The notes beneath the pieces were generated by a model that worked only from the letters and a program-made list of their open reading frames with translations, searched no databases and was not told the DNA's origin. 64,000 nt of DNA. Source: an uncultured Acidobacteriota bacterium (GTDB taxonomy: Bacteria > Acidobacteriota > Vicinamibacteria > Fen-336). The stretch spans positions 362,983 to 426,982 of the forward strand of contig CADEEV010000001.1 of assembly GCA_902826455.1 (NCBI GenBank), read 5' to 3'. The first letter of the stretch is position 1. The number at the start of each line of letters is the position of its first letter. Of the stretch, positions 1-8,608 are shown piece after piece. The position numbers were made by a program, and so were the translations under genes.

Positions 1-2
1 GC

Positions 3-632
3 GCCCTGGGGCTGCTCCTGTTCCTGCCGGTGCCGATCGTGCTGTGGCTCTTCACCCGGGCCCCGCTCGGTCCGCTCGCGTCGCTCGGGCTCGGCATCGC
101 GCTGGTCGCGACGCATCGGCTCTACGCCCGGCCCTTCGCCCTGGCCCGCGCGCCCCGCCGTTGCCTCTGGTGCGGCCGCGCCGTCGACGCGGGCCCCGAG
201 CTGTCCGTCGTCGAGCCCCTCGGAGCCACGCGCTGGCGGGCGTGCGGCGGCGACCACGCGAGTCGGCTGCGCCGCGTCTTCGGCTTCGCCGACGCGCATT
301 CCGCCTTCCTGAAGATCGGCATCCTCGGCTCCCTCGCGCTGTTCCTCGTCCTGGCTCTCGGGGCGGCCCTGGGCCGCCTGTGGCCGGCCGCAGGCGCCGA
401 CGCCGTGGCGCTCTTCCGTTTCGGCGTGGCGGTGGCGGTGCTGCCGCTCGGCTGGCTGTCGGCGACGCGTGGTCCTCTCGCAGCGCAGCCGGCACCCGTG
501 CCGTTCCCGCTCCACATCCAGGCCCTCATCGGCACGTGGGCCGTCCTCTGGCTCTTCCGCCTCGTGGGCCTCGCCTGGCTGGTGCTCGCCATGCTCCACG
601 TCGCCGCACGCAGCAGCGCTTCGGTCCCATAA
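3..632 (+). CDS. Membrane protein with CxxC motif, 5' end outside window
   Basis: The reading frame is open to the left edge, so the true start lies upstream; 209 residues are visible. The first residues are already hydrophobic (LGLLLFLPVPIVLW), so a membrane segment is cut by the edge. Further hydrophobic segments follow around residues 30, 100-120, 135-155 and 165-195. A CLWC pair with a later ACGGDH could bind metal in a soluble loop. The stop overlaps the ATG of the next gene (TAATG), so the two are probably cotranslated. I do not recognise the family. Confidence 0.6.
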   Translation, partial: ALGLLLFLPVPIVLWLFTRAPLGPLASLGLGIALVATHRLYARPFALARAPRRCLWCGRAVDAGPELSVVEPLGATRWRACGGDHASRLRRVFGFADAHSAFLKIGILGSLALFLVLALGAALGRLWPAAGADAVALFRFGVAVAVLPLGWLSATRGPLAAQPAPVPFPLHIQALIGTWAVLWLFRLVGLAWLVLAMLHVAARSSASVP

Positions 633-1069
633 TGCCGGGGATGCCCTTCTTCAGGTCCGTCCTGCTCCTCCTGACCCTGTCGGGGGCGATTCCCGCGGGC
701 GAGCGCCTGTCGGCGGGCTGGCCGACCGGCGTTCCCGACGGCAAGACGCTCGGCTGGGAGGTGGTGACGGGCGAGGCGGCGACGGCCACGGAGTCGATCG
801 CCTACACGCTCTACGTCAACCCCGCGCGCCCGGCGATCTACGAGGTGGCGCGCTACCGCTTCGTCAAGGTCGACGGCGCCACCCGCACCTCTTCCTCCGA
901 GAAGGTCGTGTGGAACCAGTTTCCGAGCGGGGGCCGTGGTCCCCAGTGCTACGCCCTCGAGAAGGGCGCGTGGCGGACGATGGAGCGCGGCTCCGAGGAG
1001 TACCGCTTCGAGATGGGCGTGGTGATGCACGTCTACGGCATCCACCGCCACGTCGTGATGAAGCGCTAG
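632..1069 (+). CDS. Hypothetical secreted protein, about 145 aa
   Basis: It starts at the ATG overlapping the upstream stop (632) or at the ATG at 641. Residues after the second Met (PFFRSVLLLLTLSGAIPAG) form a clear Sec signal peptide, so the product is exported. The mature part of about 120 residues is rich in beta-type patterns and has one Cys (near GPQCYALE) and a basic C-terminus. No catalytic motif is visible and I do not recognise the family. It is convergent with the SixA-like gene: its stop codon and that gene's stop codon overlap at 1066-1069. Confidence 0.6.
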   Translation: MPGMPFFRSVLLLLTLSGAIPAGERLSAGWPTGVPDGKTLGWEVVTGEAATATESIAYTLYVNPARPAIYEVARYRFVKVDGATRTSSSEKVVWNQFPSGGRGPQCYALEKGAWRTMERGSEEYRFEMGVVMHVYGIHRHVVMKR

Positions 1070-1554
1070 CCGGCCAGCTCCCGAAGCACGCGCGGGGCCC
1101 AGAAGCCGAGGAGCGTCGCGCCCCCCTCGAAGGCGCCCGGAGTCTCGACGAGCGCGGCGCCTCCCTTCTTGAAAGCGAAGCGCTCGGAACGGGGCGCGCT
1201 CACGAGGCGTGCGAGGAACGCGGAAAGGGTCGGCTCGTGTCCGACGACGGCGACGAGCTCGCCCTCCGCCGCGCGGATGGCGCGCTCCCAGTCGGCGAAA
1301 CGGCCGGCCGCGAACGCCGGCTCGGTGCGCACGCGGACGCGGCCCCAGGCCCGGGCCGCGATCTCCGCCGTTTCCACGGCGCGGGGCAGCGGGCTCGAGA
1401 GGAGCGCGTCCGGCCGGTCGACGATGCGGGCGAGGCCGCGCGCCGCCACCTCGAAGCGCTCGCGGCCCTCCGGCGTCAGGCGGCGGTCGTCGTCCGGGAT
1501 GCCGGGCGTTCCCGAAGGCACCGCGATCGCGTGGCGCACCAGGAGGAGGCGCAC
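1066..1554 (-). CDS. sixA: SixA-like histidine phosphatase
   Basis: A 162-aa single-domain histidine phosphatase (phosphoglycerate-mutase superfamily). The N-terminal LLLVRHA carries the catalytic RH, LLSSPLPRAVETAE is the family's second block, and VVGHEPTLS supplies the second catalytic His. Length and motifs fit phosphohistidine phosphatase SixA. The start is GTG at 1554, one base after the stop of the CHAD gene, so the two form a tight operon. Next to a CHAD protein and ppx/ppk the substrate could be phosphohistidine or a phosphoanhydride; this is inferred from position only. Confidence 0.85.
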   Translation of the reverse strand: MRLLLVRHAIAVPSGTPGIPDDDRRLTPEGRERFEVAARGLARIVDRPDALLSSPLPRAVETAEIAARAWGRVRVRTEPAFAAGRFADWERAIRAAEGELVAVVGHEPTLSAFLARLVSAPRSERFAFKKGGAALVETPGAFEGGATLLGFWAPRVLRELAG

Positions 1555-1555
1555 G

Positions 1556-2449
1556 TCAGGCCCGGGCCGCCGCGCGCGAGGGCAGGATGATCGCGAGCGC
1601 CTCGTTCAGGATGCGCCGTGGGTCCGACGCCAGGAAGGCCCCGTGGAGCGCGCGGCACTGCTCGAGGAAGGCACGGCACTCGCGCCGCGCCGCCGTGGCC
1701 TGGGCGGATCGCCCCTGCACCTGCGCACGCTCGGCCGAGTGCTGGAGCCACGCCGCGAGCACGTGGACGTCGTGGAGCTGGCCCAGGCTCTCCTGCAGCT
1801 CGCGCAGCAGGCGCGGGGCCCGGGACTCCTGGCCCCGGGCCGCGTCGAGCACCTCGGCCGTGTAGCGCAACGTGCGGCACTGCGTCCGGATCCGGTGCAG
1901 CGCCTCGGCGTCGAAGCTCGAGCCCAGGGTCGCGAGGGCCTCGAGGATGGCCTCGTGCTGGGTCTGCGCGGACCGGCGCGCGCGCGCGAAGACCGTGAAC
2001 GCCGGCTCGCCGCCGCGCTTCTGGATCGCCGCGAGGTGGCGCCGGAGCCGCGCGATCTCGAGATCGAGGAGGCCCTCCGCCATCCGCTCGCGCCCGCGCT
2101 GGCGGGCTCCCGCCAGGGAGCGCCGCAGGGCGCGCAGCTCCTTGGTCCGCGTGCCCGTCTGGAGCCGGCGCTCGTCGTACAGCGCCAGGCCGACGTCGAG
2201 GTCGCGGCTCGAACCCGCGGTCCGGGTCAGCTCGCGCACGATCTTCAGCGCCTGCCGGGCGCGGCGGCCCTTTGGCTTCTGCGCCAGGAGCGGCAGCGCC
2301 ACGCGCAGCCGGCGCGCCGCGACCCGCATGTCGTGGATCGCGTCGGGGTCGCCTGCCAGGGCCTTCGGCAGGTGCTGGGACAGGCGCTTGCAGCGCTCGC
2401 GGAGCAGGGGAGTCGACGGGGCAGGCCGGGAAGGTGTCGAGCGCGTCAA
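1556..2449 (-). CDS. CHAD domain protein (polyphosphate-associated)
   Basis: About 297 aa, rich in Arg, His and helices, with the conserved-histidine pattern of CHAD domains: IHDMRVAARRLRVAL near the N-terminus and LHRIRTQCRTLRYTAEVLDA in the second half. CHAD proteins bind inorganic polyphosphate and localise to polyP granules (family knowledge). The position, divergent from ppx-ppk1, fits exactly. The start is uncertain: the frame stays open upstream, but TTG at 2449 leaves room for the divergent ppx promoter and comes just before the first conserved block. It is followed with a 1-bp gap by the sixA-like gene. Confidence 0.85.
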   Translation of the reverse strand: MTRSTPSRPAPSTPLLRERCKRLSQHLPKALAGDPDAIHDMRVAARRLRVALPLLAQKPKGRRARQALKIVRELTRTAGSSRDLDVGLALYDERRLQTGTRTKELRALRRSLAGARQRGRERMAEGLLDLEIARLRRHLAAIQKRGGEPAFTVFARARRSAQTQHEAILEALATLGSSFDAEALHRIRTQCRTLRYTAEVLDAARGQESRAPRLLRELQESLGQLHDVHVLAAWLQHSAERAQVQGRSAQATAARRECRAFLEQCRALHGAFLASDPRRILNEALAIILPSRAAARA

Positions 2450-2566
2450 GGCAGCAAGTCTCGAATCGAGGCTATCACGCGCCTTCCCGCTTGCCCAAGG
2501 CGAGACGAAGATCCGGCGAAAATGGTGTGACGAGCGCCGATTCCGACGCGGCTGTCGGCGCTTCGA

Positions 2567-2572
2567 TAGAAT
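2567..2572 (+). promoter_or_regulatory. Probable -10 element of ppx operon
   Basis: TAGAAT lies 10 bases before the ATG, with CCGACG 18 bp upstream (2543-2548) as a weak -35. Transcription would begin about 4 nt before the start codon, so ppx would have almost no leader. The same TAGAAT hexamer recurs before several other genes in the window. Confidence 0.5.
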
Positions 2573-2582
2573 TGCGGCTCCA

Positions 2583-4193
2583 ATGCCGAAGCCCCGCAAG
2601 CGCACGCTCACACGCAAGCCCGCCGCCGACGCGCCCGCGCCGCCGCCCGAGCCGATCCGGCCGATCGCGGTCGTGGACATCGGCGCGAGCGCGGTGCGTC
2701 TCACCGTCGCGGACGCGCGTCCCGGCGAGGCCATCGGGATCCTCGAGGAGGCCTCGCGGGGCGTCCTGCTCGGCAAGGACACGTTCACCCACGGCAAGCT
2801 CGGCGCGGCCACCATCGAGGCGACGCTCAAGACCCTCGAGGGCTTCCGGCGCATCATGGACACCTACGGCGTCGTGCGCTACCGCGCGGTGGCCACGAGC
2901 GCCGTGCGCGAGGCCGGCAACCGCGAGACCTTCCTCGACCGGGTGCGGCTGCGCACCGGCATCGACGTCGAGATCATCGACGGCTCCGAGGAGAACCGGC
3001 TCACCTACCTGGCCGTGCGCGAGCGCCTGCGCGGCCACGAGTCGCTCACGGCGGGCGACGCCGTGCTCCTCGAGATCGGCGGCGGCAGCGCCGACATCTC
3101 CTTCCTGCGCAAGGGCCAGCCGACGTACTCCGGCACCTATGCCCTGGGCTCGATCCGCATGCGGCAGAACCTGGCCTCCTGGCAGAGCAGCCGCGAGCAG
3201 TGGCTGCGCCTGCTGCGGCGCCACATCCACAACGTCGTCGGCGACATCCGCCGCGAGATGCCGCTGCGCGAGGCCAAGCACTTCATCGCCCTCGGCGGCG
3301 ACGTCCGCTTCGCGGCCGAGCGGATCCTGGGCGCCGAGCTCCCCGAGGACGTGGCGGTCCTCGAGAAGGGCCAGTTCCTGCAGTTCTGCGACGCGATCCT
3401 CGGCGACGACGTCGAAGGGCTGGTCGCGAACTACCGCCTGTCCCAGGCCGACGCCGAGACGCTCGTGCCCGCCCTCATGGCGTACCGCGAGCTGCTCATC
3501 GAGACGAGCGCCGACCACGTGCTCGTGCCCGACGCGTCGCTGCGCGCCGGCCTGCTCCTCGACCTGGCTCGAGGCGACGAGAGCCGCGAGCTGGAGGACT
3601 TCGGGCGGCAGGTCCTCGCGAGCGCCCAGGCCCTGGGAGAGAAGTACCGCTACGACGGCTCCCACGCGAAGAACGTGGCGCTCCTGGCGGCCCGGCTCTT
3701 CGACGAGCTGCGCGCGGAGCACGGCCTCGCCCCGCGCGACCGGTTGCTGCTCGAGGTGGCGGCGCTGCTCCACGACGTCGGCATCTACGTGAACCTGCGC
3801 GGGCACCACAAGCACACCCAGTACGTGCTGTCGGTGGCCGAGATCTTCGGCCTCTCCCGCGACGACATGGCCATCGTCTCGAACGTGGCGCGCTATCACC
3901 GCCGGGCCACGCCGCAGAAGTCCCATCTGCCCTACATGGCTCTCGACAGCGACGCGCGCGTCGTGGTCAACAAGCTCGCGGCGATCCTGAGGGTGGCGAA
4001 CGCCCTCGACGCCGACCACCTGCAGAAGGTCAAGGACGTGCGCGTCGTGGTCGAGGACGAGGCCTGGGCCCTCGAGGTCCAGGGCGCGGGCGACCTCACC
4101 ATGGAGCGCCTCGCCACCCTCGCGCGCTCGGACTTCATGACCGAGGTGTTCGGCCGCAAGGTGTCGTTCCGCGAAGCGTCGGTCCGGTCATGA
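2583..4193 (+). CDS. ppx: Exopolyphosphatase Ppx/GppA with HD domain
   Basis: 536 aa. The N-terminal half is the Ppx/GppA ASKHA-fold phosphatase: VVDIGASAVRLTVAD (phosphate 1 loop) near residue 30 and LLEIGGGSADISFL (phosphate 2) near residue 165. The C-terminal part is an HD-type domain with LLHDVGIYVN followed by HHKHTQYV. It hydrolyses polyphosphate, or pppGpp in GppA-type members. The stop overlaps the ppk1 start (ATGA), so synthesis and degradation of polyP are co-expressed. The ATG at 2583 was chosen because the -10 element is just upstream and the conserved core follows about 28 residues later. Confidence 0.92.
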   Translation: MPKPRKRTLTRKPAADAPAPPPEPIRPIAVVDIGASAVRLTVADARPGEAIGILEEASRGVLLGKDTFTHGKLGAATIEATLKTLEGFRRIMDTYGVVRYRAVATSAVREAGNRETFLDRVRLRTGIDVEIIDGSEENRLTYLAVRERLRGHESLTAGDAVLLEIGGGSADISFLRKGQPTYSGTYALGSIRMRQNLASWQSSREQWLRLLRRHIHNVVGDIRREMPLREAKHFIALGGDVRFAAERILGAELPEDVAVLEKGQFLQFCDAILGDDVEGLVANYRLSQADAETLVPALMAYRELLIETSADHVLVPDASLRAGLLLDLARGDESRELEDFGRQVLASAQALGEKYRYDGSHAKNVALLAARLFDELRAEHGLAPRDRLLLEVAALLHDVGIYVNLRGHHKHTQYVLSVAEIFGLSRDDMAIVSNVARYHRRATPQKSHLPYMALDSDARVVVNKLAAILRVANALDADHLQKVKDVRVVVEDEAWALEVQGAGDLTMERLATLARSDFMTEVFGRKVSFREASVRS

Positions 4194-6319
4194 CGGACAA
4201 GAAGCCGCGCCGCCGCGATCCGGAGCTGTTCCTGAACCGCGAGCTGTCCTGGCTCGCGTTCAACGGCCGCGTGCTCGAGGAGGCCACGGATCCGGCGAAC
4301 CCGCTCCTGGAGCGCCTGAAGTTCGCCACGATCGTGGCGTCGAACCTCGACGAGTTCTTCATGGTGCGCGTCGCGGCCGTGAAGAACCAGATCGCGGAGG
4401 GCGACACGGCGCCCGATCTCGCCGGCCTCACGCCGACCCAGCAGCTCCAGGAGATCTCGGCCCGGGCCCACGAGATGGTCGACACCCTGTATCGCACCGT
4501 CGTGGGCGAGATCCTCACGGGGCTGGCCGCTCGCGAGATCCGCCTCGTGCCCGTCTCGGGCCTCGACGCCGCGGCCCGCAGCTCGTTGTCGCGCCACTTC
4601 CGCGACGAGATCCTGCCGGCCCTGACGCCCCTCGCGATCGACGTCTCACGTCCCTTCCCGATGCTCGCGGGCCTCAGCCTGAACGTGGCCCTGTTGCTGT
4701 CGCCGATCGAGGGCGAGAGCAAGCCCCGCCTCGGTGTCGTGCAGGTTCCGGCGCGCCTGCGTCGCCTCGTGCGGCTGCCCGGGAGCGGCACGGCCTACGC
4801 CCTCCTCGAGGACCTGATCCGCGCCGAGCTGCCGGCGCTGTTCCCGGGCCAGACGGTCCTCGAGTCGGCCGCGTTCCGCGTCACGCGGGACGCGGAAATG
4901 GACCTCGACGACGAGGGCGGCGGGGACTACCTCGAGGCGATCCAGGAGGAGCTCAAGAAGCGCCGCAAGAGCCAGGTGGTGCGCCTCGAGAGCGAGGCGA
5001 TCGCCACCGACGCGCTGCTGGCCCAGCTCACCGAGCGCCTGGACATCGGTGCCCGCGACATCTACCGCGTCTCGGGGCCGGTCGACATCCGTGCCCTCTT
5101 CGGACTCGTCGAGCTCCCCGCCCTCGAGGATCTCCGCGACCCGCCGCTCAGGCCCCTGCAGTCCCTCGACGACGCCGAGCGCGCCGACATGTTCGCGCTC
5201 ATCGACCAGCGCGATGTCCTCGTCCACAATCCGTACGAGTCCTTCGATCCGGTCGTGGCTTTCGTGTCCCAGGCCGCCGACGACCCGGACGTCCTCGCGA
5301 TCAAGCAGACCTTGTACCGGACGAGCGGCGACTCGCCGATGGTCTTGGCCCTGGCTCGGGCCGCGGAACAGGGCAAGCAGGTGACCGTGCTGGTCGAGCT
5401 GCTGGCCCGCTTCGACGAGCAGTCGAATATCCGCTGGGCGCGCAGCCTCGAGGAGTCGGGCGCCCACGTCATCTACGGCGTCCGCGGCTACAAGACCCAC
5501 GCGAAGATCTGCCTCGTGGTGCGCCGCGGCCGCGACGGGATCAAGCGCTACGTCCATCTCGGGACCGGGAACTACAACGACAAGACCGCGCGCCTCTACA
5601 CCGACTTCGGCCTGATGACCGCGGACCCGGAGATCGGCAAGGACGCCTCGGCGTTCTTCAACGCCCTCACCGGCTACTCCGATCCGCCCCACATGAAGAA
5701 GCTCGCCATGGCGCCGACCCACCTGCGGGGTCGCGTGCTGTCGCTGATCGAGCGCGAGCGCCGCCGCGCCGAGTCGGGCCAGGCCGCCGAGATCACGGCC
5801 AAGATGAACTCCCTGGTGGACGAGGACATCATCCGGGCGCTCTACGACGCGTCGCGGGCGGGCGTCCGGATCCGCCTGAACGTCCGGGGGATCTGCTGCC
5901 TGCGCCCGGGCGTCAAGGGCGTGAGCGAGCGCATCGAGGTGATCTCGATCGTCGACCGCTTTCTCGAGCACGCGCGGATCTTCCACTTCCGGAACGGCGG
6001 CGACGACGAGGTCTATCTCGCGAGCGCCGACTGGATGCCGCGCAACCTGGACCGCCGCGTCGAGCTGCTGTTCCCGGTCCAGGCGCCGGAGCTGCGCGTC
6101 AAGGTCCTGGCCGCCCTCGAGGCGATGTTCCAGGACAACGTGAAGGCGCGGCGCCTGCTGCCCGACGGGACCTACAAGCGCCGCAAGCCCGCGAAAGGCG
6201 AGGAGCCGTTCCGGGTCCAGGCCCACCTGTATCGCGAGGCGCAGCGCGCCCTCGAACGGGCGCGCGCCCAGGCCGGCGTCGTCCTCGAGCCGATCGCGTC
6301 TCCCAAAGCGACGGCGTGA
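4190..6319 (+). CDS. ppk1: Polyphosphate kinase 1
   Basis: 709 aa, the usual length for Ppk1, which reversibly transfers the gamma-phosphate of ATP to polyphosphate. The N-terminal FLNRELSWLAFNGRVLEEA is the family hallmark. The two catalytic phospholipase-D-like histidines are present at about 437 (YKTHAKICLVV) and 594 (FLEHARIFHF), matching E. coli His435 and His592; YVHLGTGNYND is also intact. The ATG overlaps the ppx stop by 4 bp, and its own stop overlaps the GTG of the next gene. Nothing suggests degradation. Confidence 0.97.
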   Translation: MTDKKPRRRDPELFLNRELSWLAFNGRVLEEATDPANPLLERLKFATIVASNLDEFFMVRVAAVKNQIAEGDTAPDLAGLTPTQQLQEISARAHEMVDTLYRTVVGEILTGLAAREIRLVPVSGLDAAARSSLSRHFRDEILPALTPLAIDVSRPFPMLAGLSLNVALLLSPIEGESKPRLGVVQVPARLRRLVRLPGSGTAYALLEDLIRAELPALFPGQTVLESAAFRVTRDAEMDLDDEGGGDYLEAIQEELKKRRKSQVVRLESEAIATDALLAQLTERLDIGARDIYRVSGPVDIRALFGLVELPALEDLRDPPLRPLQSLDDAERADMFALIDQRDVLVHNPYESFDPVVAFVSQAADDPDVLAIKQTLYRTSGDSPMVLALARAAEQGKQVTVLVELLARFDEQSNIRWARSLEESGAHVIYGVRGYKTHAKICLVVRRGRDGIKRYVHLGTGNYNDKTARLYTDFGLMTADPEIGKDASAFFNALTGYSDPPHMKKLAMAPTHLRGRVLSLIERERRRAESGQAAEITAKMNSLVDEDIIRALYDASRAGVRIRLNVRGICCLRPGVKGVSERIEVISIVDRFLEHARIFHFRNGGDDEVYLASADWMPRNLDRRVELLFPVQAPELRVKVLAALEAMFQDNVKARRLLPDGTYKRRKPAKGEEPFRVQAHLYREAQRALERARAQAGVVLEPIASPKATA

Positions 6320-6714
6320 CGGAGCCGCTCGTCCCGGAGCCGGTGCTCTCCGCCGAGGATCGCGTCCTGTTCGAGCTGGGCGTGCGCGAGTTCAACGACG
6401 GCTTGTACTTCGAATGCCACGAGAGCCTCGAGGATCTCTGGAACGGCGTGCGCGGGCCGTCGCGCGACTTCTTCCAGGGGCTCATCCAGGTGTCGGTGGC
6501 GTTCCTGCACCTCGCGCGCTCGAACCCCGCGGGGGCCCAGAGCACACTCGGCCGCGCCCTCAAGCGGCTGTCGGCCTACCCCGATCGCTACTACGGCTTC
6601 GACCTCGGGGCCTACCGCCGCGTGCTCGAGGCGAGACTCGCGCAGATCGCCGCGCGGGACGCGGCCGGCATGGCGGAAGCGCCGCCGGAATGGCGCTTCG
6701 ATCCGCCGGCCTAG
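6316..6714 (+). CDS. DUF309 family protein
   Basis: 132 aa with the DUF309 signature FNDGLYFECHESLEDLW followed by a helical region ending FFQGLIQVSVAFLHLAR. The biochemical function is not established; the conserved H-E residues suggest metal or ligand binding. The GTG start overlaps the ppk1 stop (GTGA), so it is the third gene of the ppx-ppk1 transcript. Its TAG stop shares bases with the stop of the convergent DinB gene (CTAG at 6711-6714). Confidence 0.85.
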   Translation: MTEPLVPEPVLSAEDRVLFELGVREFNDGLYFECHESLEDLWNGVRGPSRDFFQGLIQVSVAFLHLARSNPAGAQSTLGRALKRLSAYPDRYYGFDLGAYRRVLEARLAQIAARDAAGMAEAPPEWRFDPPA

Positions 6715-7631
6715 ACCGCCGCGAGCTCCCGAACCTTCGCGAGGTGCTTGTCGTCGTGGTTCGCGAGGTGCAGGGCGACGGCCTCGAGGCTCATCTCGCC
6801 GCGCGTCGGGTGGAGGCCCATGCGCTTCCAGGCGGCCGCCGGGAGCGCCGAGAGCAGCTTGAGGGTGTCCTGCCGCAGCTCCTTGAAGGCCTTCGCCGCG
6901 GCGCGCACGTCGCTCGTCGCGTACTGGCGCGCCACGGCCGTCCGGTCGTTGTCGAGCAGGAAGAACGACGGCCTGTCGGAGAACGCCATCTTGGTGAAGC
7001 GCTCGACGAACACCAGCTCGATGTCCCGCATGTGGCAGGCGTTCTCGACGACCGACCACTTGCCGTCGGCGGGCCGCTTGGCGGCGCTGGCCGCGTCGAG
7101 GTCCTTGACGACGGCCAGGAGCGCCGCCGGCGCCGACTCGAGACGCGCGAGGACGGCCTGGCGCGACTTGACGCCTTCGATCTGGCCGAGGTGCGCCTCG
7201 TCGTTCCCGACGGCGTGACGCCGCAGGAGCGTCGCCATCGAGAGCTGCCCGGCGGTGCTGTGGACGCCGGTGCGCTCCCACTGCGCCGTCTTCAGCTTCT
7301 TCAGCGTCCGGAGGTTCTCGCGGCGCAGCTTCGACCAGTCGCGCAGCAGCGCGGAGAGCGACTGCGCCCGGTAGTCACGCTCGATGGCGAGGGCGCTGCC
7401 CTCGATGTCGGGCAGCGCCGGGTTGTCCTCGGAGAGGATCCGGCGGTAGCGGTCGGCGTAGGCGAGCTCCTCCATGTCGCGCATGTGGGCGACGATCTCG
7501 AGGATCGACCACTTGCCGGGCGCCGGCCTCGCGAGCAGCGCCTTCTTCGGCAGGCCCTTGACGGCCGCCTTCAGGCGGGCCGGCGTCTCGTCGAGCGTGC
7601 GCAGATGTCCCGTGCGTTCCGTGTCTTCCAA
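6711..7631 (-). CDS. Protein with two tandem DinB-like domains
   Basis: 306 aa. The two halves repeat the same pattern: a helix ending PGKWSILEIVAHMRDMEE (about residues 35-55) and later DGKWSVVENACHMRDIEL (about 190-210), each ending in a His-containing segment (NDEAHLGQIEGV and NHDDKHLAKVREL). These are the metal-binding His positions of the DinB/YfiT four-helix bundle, so this is an internal duplication. DinB-family proteins include thiol-dependent S-transferases and metal-binding proteins; no specific role can be assigned. TTG start at 7631 with GGAGG 6 nt upstream. Confidence 0.8.
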   Translation of the reverse strand: MEDTERTGHLRTLDETPARLKAAVKGLPKKALLARPAPGKWSILEIVAHMRDMEELAYADRYRRILSEDNPALPDIEGSALAIERDYRAQSLSALLRDWSKLRRENLRTLKKLKTAQWERTGVHSTAGQLSMATLLRRHAVGNDEAHLGQIEGVKSRQAVLARLESAPAALLAVVKDLDAASAAKRPADGKWSVVENACHMRDIELVFVERFTKMAFSDRPSFFLLDNDRTAVARQYATSDVRAAAKAFKELRQDTLKLLSALPAAAWKRMGLHPTRGEMSLEAVALHLANHDDKHLAKVRELAAV

Positions 7632-7658
7632 CGACGACCTCCGCGAAGTTGCCCCTTG

Positions 7659-8537
7659 TCAGCGGCCGCTCTCGAGGGCCGCGATGCGGACCTCGAGAGG
7701 CGGGTGCGTCGAGAACCACTGCAGCCAGCTCCGGCCACCGGCGATCTTGAAGCTGGCGAGCGCCGCGTTGTTCACGTCGACGCGCTCCTGGGTCGACATC
7801 AGCCGCCGCAGCGCGCCCACCATGGCCCCGCGCCCCGCGAGGGACGCGCCGCCGGCGTCGGCTCGGAACTCGCGCTGGCGCGAGAACCACGCCACGATCA
7901 GCGAGCCCAGGATGCCGAGGACGATCTCGAGCACGATGCGGACCAGGAAGGAGACCGTGTTGGCGGCCCGCGAATCCATGGCCTGGCGCACGGCGAAGGC
8001 CGCGACGCGGGCGAGGAACATGACGAAGGCGTTCACGACGCCCTGGAGCAGGGTCATCGTCACCATGTCGCCGTTGGCGATGTGGGTGACCTCGTGGGCG
8101 AGCACGCCCTGGACCTCCTCGCGGGTCATGCTGCGCAGCAGCCCGGTCGAGCAGGCCACCAGGCTGCGCTTCTTGCTGGGACCGGTCGCGAAGGCGTTCA
8201 CCTCGGGCGACTCGTAGATGCCGACCTCGGGCATCGGCAGGTTCGCCTGGCGCGTGAGGTGGCCGATCGTGTTGTAGAGCCAGTCGAGGTCCTGGTTGCC
8301 GGTCTGGCCGTTCACGAGCTGCACGCCCATGGCCCGCTTCGCCGTCCAGCGCGAGATCGCGAGGGAGATGAAGGCGCCGCCCATGCCCCAGACGAAGCAG
8401 AAGACCGCGAGGGCGGCGAAGTCGAGCTGGCCGTTGGGTCCGACGTACCCGCCGATGCCGAGCAGGCTGAGGATGATCGACAGCGTGACGACGATGGCGA
8501 TGTTCGTAGCGAGAAAGAGGACGATTCGTTTAGCCAT
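7659..8537 (-). CDS. htpX: Membrane zinc metalloprotease HtpX
   Basis: 292 aa, typical for HtpX, an inner-membrane M48 peptidase that degrades damaged membrane proteins under stress. Two N-terminal membrane helices (about residues 5-25 and 38-60) are followed by NAFATGPSKKRSLVACSTGLL, the zinc site HEVTH near residue 145 (VLAHEVTHIANGDMVT), two more membrane segments, and the third zinc ligand region EFRADAGGASLAG. The ATG at 8537 is followed directly by a hydrophobic segment. Its promoter region is shared divergently with the M28 peptidase gene. Confidence 0.95.
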   Translation of the reverse strand: MAKRIVLFLATNIAIVVTLSIILSLLGIGGYVGPNGQLDFAALAVFCFVWGMGGAFISLAISRWTAKRAMGVQLVNGQTGNQDLDWLYNTIGHLTRQANLPMPEVGIYESPEVNAFATGPSKKRSLVACSTGLLRSMTREEVQGVLAHEVTHIANGDMVTMTLLQGVVNAFVMFLARVAAFAVRQAMDSRAANTVSFLVRIVLEIVLGILGSLIVAWFSRQREFRADAGGASLAGRGAMVGALRRLMSTQERVDVNNAALASFKIAGGRSWLQWFSTHPPLEVRIAALESGR

Positions 8538-8560
8538 GATCTGCCTCCGACCAAAGGATC

Positions 8561-8589
8561 ATTCTAGTCTCCCCGGGCCGTCAACCCAA
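8561..8589 (-). promoter_or_regulatory. Probable sigma-A promoter of htpX
   Basis: On the minus strand TTGGGT (8589-8584), a 17-bp spacer and TAGAAT (8566-8561) form a plausible housekeeping promoter ending 23 bases upstream of the htpX ATG. Confidence 0.5.
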
Positions 8590-8595
8590 GGGCGC

Positions 8596-8601
8596 TAGAA
8601 T
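8596..8601 (+). promoter_or_regulatory. Probable -10 element of M28 peptidase gene
   Basis: TAGAAT ends 7 bases before the ATG at 8609 and overlaps an earlier in-frame ATG at 8600. If used, the transcript would start at about 8608, which favours 8609 as the start and implies a leaderless mRNA. No good -35 is visible. Confidence 0.4.
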
Positions 8602-8608
8602 GGCGGCC

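Noticed and set aside
8600-8608. ATG at 8600 as start of the M28 peptidase
   Set aside because: It overlaps the TAGAAT -10 hexamer; the ATG at 8609 gives a cleaner signal peptide. The choice is not certain.
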